From contig JAJYQK010000069.1 of the NCBI GenBank assembly GCA_021794645.1, positions 4,391 through 39,352 of the forward strand: a stretch of 34,962 nucleotides of DNA, given 5' to 3'. The DNA is from Actinomycetes bacterium (lineage in GTDB: Bacteria > Actinomycetota > Acidimicrobiia > Acidimicrobiales > Bog-793). Of this stretch, positions 30,397 to 34,962 are shown piece by piece. Under the pieces are notes generated by a model that did not search any database, was not told the DNA's origin, and worked only from the letters and a program-made list of their open reading frames with translations. The position numbers and the translations under genes are program-made. Within the stretch, counting starts at the first letter, position 1, and the number at the start of each line of letters is the position of its first letter.

Positions 30397-31809
30397 ATGA
30401 CACAGACCGGCAACCAGATCGAAGACCAGCCCGTCGTGGCGGGAAGGGACCCCGACTCCCTCAACGCCAGCGCCCGTCAGCACCTCTGGCTCCACTTCAG
30501 TCGGATGGGCGCCTACAGCGCCGAGCACGAGATCCCCGTGATCGATCACGGCGAGGGCGCCTACGTCTACGACTCACGGGGCAAGCGCTACCTCGACGGA
30601 CTCTCTGGGCTTTTCGTGGTGCAGGCGGGCCACGGCCGCAAGGAGCTGGCCGAGGCCGCCCGTGCCCAGGCCGAGAAGCTCGCCTACTTCCCCCTCTGGT
30701 CGTATGCCCACCCTGCCTCCATCGAGCTGGCCGAGCGGTTGGCCGACCACACTCCGGGCGACCTCGACCGGGTCTTTTTCACTACCGGCGGCTCCGAGGC
30801 GGTGGAGACGGCCTGGAAGCTCTCCCGCCAGTACTTCCGCTCGGTGGGACAGCCCGGTCGCTACAAGGTGATCAGCCGCTCGATCGCCTACCACGGCACC
30901 ACCTTCGGCGCCCTCTCCATCACGGGCATCCCGGAGGCCCGCCAGCCCTTCGAGCCGCTCGTCCCGGGCGCCCGCAAGGCGATGAACACAAACCGCTACC
31001 GCTGCATCGACTGCGCCAACCTCGACGCCTGCTCGCTCCGATGCGCCGACTCGATCGAGCAGGTGATCGAGTTCGAGGGGCCCGAGACAGTGGCTGCCGT
31101 CTTCGTCGAGCCGGTGCAGAACTCCGGCGGCTGCTTCCCGCCCCCGGAGGGCTACATGCAGCGGGTGCGCGAGATCTGCGACCGCTACGGCGTGCTGATG
31201 GTCTCAGACGAGGTCATCTGCGCCTTCGGCCGCCTCGGTGAGATGTTCGCCTGCAACCGCTACGACTACGTCCCCGACATGATCACCTGCGCCAAGGGGC
31301 TCACCTCGGGCTACTCCCCCATCGGCGCCATGATCGCCAGCGAGCGGCTCATGCAGCCCTTCTTGGAGGGCAGCCGCAGCTTCTCCCACGGCATCACCTT
31401 CGGCGGCCACCCGGTCTCCTCGGCCGTCGCCCTTGCCAACCTCGACCTGTTCGAGAAGGAGGGGCTCATCGAGCACGTCCGCAAGAACGAGGCGGCCTTC
31501 CGCTCGACCATCGAGAAGCTGACCGACCTGCCGATCGTGGGCGAGGTGCGGGGCGATGGCTACTTCTACGGGATCGAGCTCGTGCGGGACAAGCAGACCC
31601 GCGAGACGTTCTCCGACGAGGAGGCCGAGCTCTTGCTGCGGGGTTTCCTCTCTCCCGCCCTCTTCGACGCCGGCCTCATCTGCCGCGCCGACGACCGCGG
31701 CGACCCTGTCATCCAGCTGGCGCCACCGCTCATCTGCGAGCAGCAGCAGTTCGACGAGATCGAGGCCACCTTGCGTCACGTCCTCGAGGAGGCCTGGGCG
31801 AAGATCTGA
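30397..31809 (+). CDS. Class III aminotransferase, putrescine- or beta-alanine:pyruvate type
   Basis: A 470-residue omega-aminotransferase related to SpuC-like putrescine:pyruvate and beta-alanine:pyruvate enzymes. Features: GKRYLDGLSGLFVVQAGHG (62-80), FFTTGGSEAVETAWKLSRQY (127-146), SIAYHGTTFGALSITG (162-177), Glu238 in FVEPVQNSGG, Asp271 in VSDEVICAFGRLG and the PLP lysine Lys300 in TCAKGLTSGYSPIGA. A Cys-rich insert holds Cys203, Cys206, Cys212 and Cys216. Three ATGs compete: 30367, 30379 (overlapping the regulator stop codon) and 30397, which has AAAGGA about 5 nt upstream and is preferred. It is in one operon with the AsnC regulator and probably makes the aminoaldehyde that PatD oxidises. 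Confidence 0.9.
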   Translation: MTQTGNQIEDQPVVAGRDPDSLNASARQHLWLHFSRMGAYSAEHEIPVIDHGEGAYVYDSRGKRYLDGLSGLFVVQAGHGRKELAEAARAQAEKLAYFPLWSYAHPASIELAERLADHTPGDLDRVFFTTGGSEAVETAWKLSRQYFRSVGQPGRYKVISRSIAYHGTTFGALSITGIPEARQPFEPLVPGARKAMNTNRYRCIDCANLDACSLRCADSIEQVIEFEGPETVAAVFVEPVQNSGGCFPPPEGYMQRVREICDRYGVLMVSDEVICAFGRLGEMFACNRYDYVPDMITCAKGLTSGYSPIGAMIASERLMQPFLEGSRSFSHGITFGGHPVSSAVALANLDLFEKEGLIEHVRKNEAAFRSTIEKLTDLPIVGEVRGDGYFYGIELVRDKQTRETFSDEEAELLLRGFLSPALFDAGLICRADDRGDPVIQLAPPLICEQQQFDEIEATLRHVLEEAWAKI

Positions 31810-31831
31810 GCCGCCCGGGCGAAGTCCCGGT

Positions 31832-31837
31832 TAGAAC
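31832..31837 (+). promoter_or_regulatory. Candidate -10 box TAGAAC for the LLM oxidoreductase gene
   Basis: TAGAAC is followed by 6 nt and the GTG at 31844, in the 34-bp gap after the aminotransferase gene. The identical hexamer stands before the GNAT gene. Confidence 0.4.
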
Positions 31838-31843
31838 GGCCCC

Positions 31844-32716
31844 GTGCGACTAGGACTTCATCTCTCCAACTTCACCTATGCCGACGGTCCCGGGTACCTC
31901 GCCCGGGACCTCGGCGTAATTGCCGGCCGGGCCGAAGAGGTCGGCTTCGACCGCCTCTCGGTCATGGACCACTTCTGGCAGATCCACCAGGTGGGTCCCC
32001 GCGAGAACGAGATGCTCGAGGCCTACACGACGCTCGGCTACCTGGCCGCCCGGACCGAGCGGGTGCGCCTGCTCACCTTGGTGACGGGCTGTGTCTACCG
32101 CTCACCCGGTCTTCTGGCCAAGGCGGTCACCACCCTCGATGTCCTCTCGGGCGGGCGGGCGATGCTCGGCATCGGAGCGGCCTGGAACGAGGAGGAGGCG
32201 GTCGGCCTCGGCCTCGACTTCCCGCCGACGGCCGAGCGCTTCGAGCGTCTCGAGGAGACCCTGCAGATCTGCCGGCAGATGTTCGACGGCGAGGACGGGC
32301 CGTTCGAGGGCGACCACTACCGGCTGGGACGGACGCTCAACTCCCCGCTGCCCCTCAGCCGGCCCCGGCCACCCATCCTCGTCGGTGGATCGGGCGAGAA
32401 GAAGACCCTGCGGCTCGTGGCGAAGTACGCCGACGCCTGCAACCTCTTCCCCGGCCCCGACCTCGCCCACAAGCTCGAGGTGCTCCACGACCACTGCAAC
32501 GAGATCGGGCGTGACTTCGACGAGATCGAAAAGACGGTCCTTTTCAACTTCGACCTCGGGCCGAACGGCGAGAACGCCAGCCAGACAGTCGACCGCCTCG
32601 GCCAGCTGGCCGCTCTCGGCTTCAGCGTCGCCCACGGCTCGGTGAGAGACGTCGCCACCCTCCACCCCCTCGACATCATCGGCAGCGAGGTCATCCCCGA
32701 GATCGCCGCCTACTGA
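31844..32716 (+). CDS. LLM-class F420-dependent oxidoreductase
   Basis: The 290-residue product has the luciferase-like barrel of F420-dependent reductases. It starts LRLGLHLSNFTY and continues with FDRLSVMDHFWQIHQVGPRENEMLEAYTTLGYLAARTERVRLLTLVTG (family block at about 30-77), TLDVLSGGRAMLGIGAAWNEEE (about 96-117, the cofactor phosphate region) and RPPILVGGSGEKKTLRLVAKYADACNLF (about 176-203). These blocks match the actinobacterial LLM F420 families annotated as TIGR03560-like; the substrate is unknown. It starts at GTG 31844 without a Shine-Dalgarno sequence, so it may be transcribed separately from the aminotransferase upstream. Confidence 0.9.
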   Translation: MRLGLHLSNFTYADGPGYLARDLGVIAGRAEEVGFDRLSVMDHFWQIHQVGPRENEMLEAYTTLGYLAARTERVRLLTLVTGCVYRSPGLLAKAVTTLDVLSGGRAMLGIGAAWNEEEAVGLGLDFPPTAERFERLEETLQICRQMFDGEDGPFEGDHYRLGRTLNSPLPLSRPRPPILVGGSGEKKTLRLVAKYADACNLFPGPDLAHKLEVLHDHCNEIGRDFDEIEKTVLFNFDLGPNGENASQTVDRLGQLAALGFSVAHGSVRDVATLHPLDIIGSEVIPEIAAY

Positions 32717-32905
32717 GCCGCTGGTGGCCGGCGACGACCTCTCACCTGCTCGCTCGGTGAGCTCCGGCGGCGGTGCTGGCGGGATCCGCCTCGCTTTGCC
32801 AGAAACGTTGTGCCCTCGGCTCTAGCCCTGGGGCGGAGCCTGGGACACCGGCCCGCCCGCCTTGGCGCCCCGGCCGTGGTCGGAGGGCTTGCAAGCGCCA
32901 CTGGA

Positions 32906-32911
32906 TAGGGT
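32906..32911 (+). promoter_or_regulatory. Candidate -10 box TAGGGT for the glutathione peroxidase gene
   Basis: TAGGGT is followed by 7 nt and the ATG at 32919. The rest of the 202-bp gap from 32717 is GC-rich and holds no gene or clear terminator that I can support. Confidence 0.45.
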
Positions 32912-32918
32912 CGGGGCC

Positions 32919-33404
32919 ATGTCCATCCTCGACACGCCCATCAATGCCCTTGACGGCAGCCCCCTCGATCTCCACCAGTTCGAGGGAAAGAGCCTGCTCG
33001 TGGTGAACGTGGCCTCGCAGTGCGGCCTGACCCCGCAGTACGAGGGGCTGGAGCGACTGCAGCAACGTTATGCCGGGCGTGGCTTCAGCGTCCTCGGGGT
33101 CCCCTGCAACCAGTTCGGCTCCCAGGAGCCCGGCTCGCCCGAGGAGATAAGAACCTTCTGTTCCACCAACTACGGCGTCACCTTCCCGATGACCGAGAAG
33201 GTCGAGGTGAACGGCGAGGGCCGTCACGAGTTGTACGAGAAGCTGACGGCGACGCCCGATGCCAAAGGCGAGGCAGGCGACATCACCTGGAACTTCGAGA
33301 AGTTCCTCGTCGCTCCCGACGGCACTGTGCAGCGCTTCCGCCCGATGGTCGAGCCGGAGTCAGAAGAGGTCGTGGCAGCGCTCGAGGCGAGCCTGCCAAG
33401 CTGA
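32919..33404 (+). CDS. Glutathione peroxidase family thiol peroxidase
   Basis: A 161-residue peroxidase with the family's active-site set: Cys35 in VNVASQCGLTPQY, Gln69 region in VPCNQFGSQEPG (Cys63 as part of the conserved block), and Trp124-Asn125 in ITWNFEKFLV. The catalytic residue is cysteine, not selenocysteine. Actinomycetes lack glutathione as a rule, so thioredoxin or mycothiol is the likelier reductant; a resolving cysteine could be Cys81. It protects against hydroperoxides in the cytoplasm. The ATG at 32919 has no Shine-Dalgarno sequence. It is followed after 3 nt by the ArfB-like gene. Confidence 0.92.
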   Translation: MSILDTPINALDGSPLDLHQFEGKSLLVVNVASQCGLTPQYEGLERLQQRYAGRGFSVLGVPCNQFGSQEPGSPEEIRTFCSTNYGVTFPMTEKVEVNGEGRHELYEKLTATPDAKGEAGDITWNFEKFLVAPDGTVQRFRPMVEPESEEVVAALEASLPS

Positions 33405-33407
33405 CAG

Positions 33408-33824
33408 GTGAGCGCCCCGGCCGGGGGGATCGTCACAAAGGGCGGCATCGTCGTCCCCGCCCGCGCCCTCACCTGGCGCTTCTCACGTGCCGGCGGCCCG
33501 GGCGGCCAGCACGTCAACACCTCCGACACCCGCGCCGAACTTGTCTGCGACCTGGGCGCGCTGCAGGGAGATGAGTTGCTCCTCTCTGCTGTGCGGGAGC
33601 GCCTCGGCGAGAGGACGAGGGTGGTGGCCGCGGCCGAGCGCTCCCAGGCCGCCAACCGCCAGCTCGCCCTCGCCCGTCTCGCCAGCCGACTCGACGCCGC
33701 CAGCCGGCGACCCCGTCCCCGCCGGCCGAGCAGGCCGAGCAGGGCGGCTGTCGAGGCCCGCCTCGAGGACAAGAAGCGGCGCGCCCGGCTGAAAGAGAGC
33801 CGCCGGGCTCGACCGGAAAGCTAG
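33408..33824 (+). CDS. arfB: ArfB-like peptide chain release / ribosome rescue factor
   Basis: The 138-residue protein carries the GGQ release-factor motif at 32-34 in FSRAGGPGGQHVNTSDTRAEL, in a small catalytic domain, and a long basic Arg/Ala-rich C-terminal tail (about 80-138), which in ArfB (YaeJ) enters the empty mRNA channel of a stalled ribosome. There is no codon-recognition domain, so it acts on non-stop complexes. The start is GTG 33408, 3 nt after the peroxidase stop codon, so the two genes are cotranscribed. The tail ends KKRRARLKESRR, as expected for the rescue-type rather than a truncated release factor. Confidence 0.92.
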   Translation: MSAPAGGIVTKGGIVVPARALTWRFSRAGGPGGQHVNTSDTRAELVCDLGALQGDELLLSAVRERLGERTRVVAAAERSQAANRQLALARLASRLDAASRRPRPRRPSRPSRAAVEARLEDKKRRARLKESRRARPES

Positions 33825-33879
33825 CCGGCTCGGTCATCAGCCCGGGGGCAAGTGGGTATGTCCGAGGCGGGTGAGAAAA

Positions 33880-34962
33880 GTGAGCCGAGACCAGCGCGCC
33901 GAGCGCGACCACGAGGGCGTCCCCCGAGCGGGGCAGCTCCTTCGCGGCCAGCTGCTCGCCGACCGTTACCTCGTCGGGGAGATGATCGGAGAGGGCGGCA
34001 TGGCCGAGGTCTACCGGGGCCGCGACCAGCGTCTCACCCGGCCGGTGGCGCTCAAGGTGCTGCGGCCCCACCTCGCCCACGACCCCCACCTGCGCCAGCG
34101 CTTCGAGGAAGAGGCGCGGGCGGCGGCCCACGTCACGAGCCCCTATGTCGTCTCGGTCTACGACGCCGGTGAGGACGACTCAAAGGCCTTCATCGTCATG
34201 GAGCTCGTCACCGGCGAGACCCTGCACGACCTCATCGCCCGCGGCCCGCTGGCGCCGGCTGCAACCCGCGTCGTGGGCGCCCAGGTGCTCGCCGCCCTCG
34301 AGGCCGCCCATGCCAAGGGCGTCCTCCACCGCGACATAAAGCCCGCCAACATCCTCCTCACCCAGGAGGGGATGGCGAAGGTGTCGGACTTCGGGATCGC
34401 CAAGGCGGTCCACCCCTCTCCGGGGACAGAGGACGAGAACACGGGCAATGTCATCCTCGGCACGCCCTCCTACCTGGCACCCGAGAGAGCCCGGGGTGAG
34501 CCCGCCTCGGTCGCCTCCGACCTCTGGTCGGTCGGGGTCCTCCTCTATGAGGCTCTCACCGGGCAACGACCCTTCCAGGGCGAGAACGCCGTGGCGGTTT
34601 CGCTGGCCGCCAGTCAAGGCAGCTACGAGCCTGTGACGGCCCTCCGGCCCGACGTCGACCCGGCGCTGGCAGCCGTCATCAGTCGGGCGCTCGCGGTCGA
34701 GCCGACCGAGCGGTACGGCTCGGCAGCTGAGATGGCGGCTGCCCTCGAGGCACCCGCTGGCCTGGCAGACCCGACGCTCGGCCTGCCGCTCGGGGCCCTG
34801 GCGGCAGGCTCAGAGCGGACCGATGCCATCACCGGGACCGCCCCAGCCACCGCCGTCCTCGCCGGCGCCGGCGCCGGCGCGGTGGCGCTCGGGACCACAG
34901 GCGTCCTCGCCGGCACGCAGTTCACGCCGCCCCCAGCGTCACGGCCGAGGCGCAGAGATCGG
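33880..34962 (+). CDS. Ser/Thr protein kinase, PknB-like, cut by the window end
   Basis: The frame is open to the last base, so the gene is partial at its 3' end. From GTG 33880 the kinase domain runs from about residue 30: glycine loop GEGGMAEV (37-44), Lys59 in VALKVL, the catalytic loop HRDIKPAN (150-157), DFG (170-172), an activation loop with several Ser/Thr, and APE (200-202). This is a complete Hanks-type kinase. After the domain comes an Ala/Gly-rich hydrophobic stretch (about 322-345) that may be a membrane helix, then a Pro/Arg-rich start of the next part. PASTA or other sensor domains would lie beyond the window. GTG 33871 is an alternative start, 8 nt after TATGTC. Confidence 0.92.
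   Translation, partial: MSRDQRAERDHEGVPRAGQLLRGQLLADRYLVGEMIGEGGMAEVYRGRDQRLTRPVALKVLRPHLAHDPHLRQRFEEEARAAAHVTSPYVVSVYDAGEDDSKAFIVMELVTGETLHDLIARGPLAPAATRVVGAQVLAALEAAHAKGVLHRDIKPANILLTQEGMAKVSDFGIAKAVHPSPGTEDENTGNVILGTPSYLAPERARGEPASVASDLWSVGVLLYEALTGQRPFQGENAVAVSLAASQGSYEPVTALRPDVDPALAAVISRALAVEPTERYGSAAEMAAALEAPAGLADPTLGLPLGALAAGSERTDAITGTAPATAVLAGAGAGAVALGTTGVLAGTQFTPPPASRPRRRDR

Noticed and set aside
32717-32918. Possible small gene or RNA in the 202-bp gap before the peroxidase gene
   Set aside because: Short frames there lack motifs and ribosome binding sites, and no stable structured RNA pattern is apparent by eye.
34857-34882. GCCGGC repeats near the end as a microsatellite or regulatory repeat
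   Set aside because: They encode an Ala/Gly run in the kinase frame, and the frame continues through them.

Overview
The window looks like a chromosomal segment of a very GC-rich actinomycete. Three predicted coenzyme F420 enzymes (deazaflavin nitroreductase, PPOX-class split barrel, LLM-class oxidoreductase), an IlvX-like ThDP enzyme, a stand-alone LigD-type polymerase domain and a PASTA/PknB-like kinase support Actinomycetota. Acidimicrobiia is my guess at class level (inference only). Coding density is very high, with many 1-29 nt overlaps and no gene-free stretch above about 205 bp. I saw no rRNA, tRNA, CRISPR array, insertion sequence or phage gene.

Layout. 160-756 encodes an HD-domain protein, converging on a minus-strand run of a DedA membrane protein, an IlvX-like ThDP enzyme, a GlcD-like FAD oxidase and a BcrC-type PAP2 phosphatase (767-5446). 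A GNAT protein diverges (5618-6427) and ends at a strong hairpin. Next, on the minus strand, is a possible envelope regulatory module: DUF347-like membrane protein, ECF sigma factor, overlapping membrane anti-sigma-like protein with a long Gly/Ser tail, two tandem 21-bp repeats, and a small secreted protein (6560-9198). Two F420 enzymes diverge at 9673-9754. Kynureninase diverges from an operon of LigD-type polymerase, MscS channel and 2-hydroxyacid dehydrogenase (10150-14682). The minus strand then carries nicotinate phosphoribosyltransferase, a class III CoA-transferase and an MFS transporter as an overlapping operon, preceded by a thioesterase. A CopD-like membrane protein and a PaiB-like flavin protein follow on plus, then an amidase divergent from a Fur-family regulator, an unknown protein and a DUF3048 protein.

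The clearest pathway unit is 23916-31809, a polyamine/GABA/beta-alanine catabolic cluster. It contains mmsA and patD (overlapping, minus), a PuuB-like FAD oxidase (plus), gabT (minus), an AsnC/Lrp regulator and a second class III aminotransferase (plus). Amines would be deaminated by the aminotransferase or the oxidase, the aminoaldehyde oxidised by PatD, the amino acid transaminated by GabT, and the semialdehyde oxidised, with MmsA giving an acyl-CoA. Both regulatory gaps share a TCCGTTGC-type motif, a good candidate operator for the adjacent AsnC-type protein. The right end holds an F420 LLM enzyme, glutathione peroxidase, an ArfB-like ribosome-rescue factor and the 5' part of a Ser/Thr kinase.

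The most general unexplained signal is in the start regions. At least ten genes have a TANNNT box 6-9 nt before the start codon and little or no Shine-Dalgarno sequence, the signature of leaderless transcripts. Two of them (glcD-like and fur-like) have no ATG, GTG or well-placed TTG start, but have an ATC codon exactly where the leaderless start should be.
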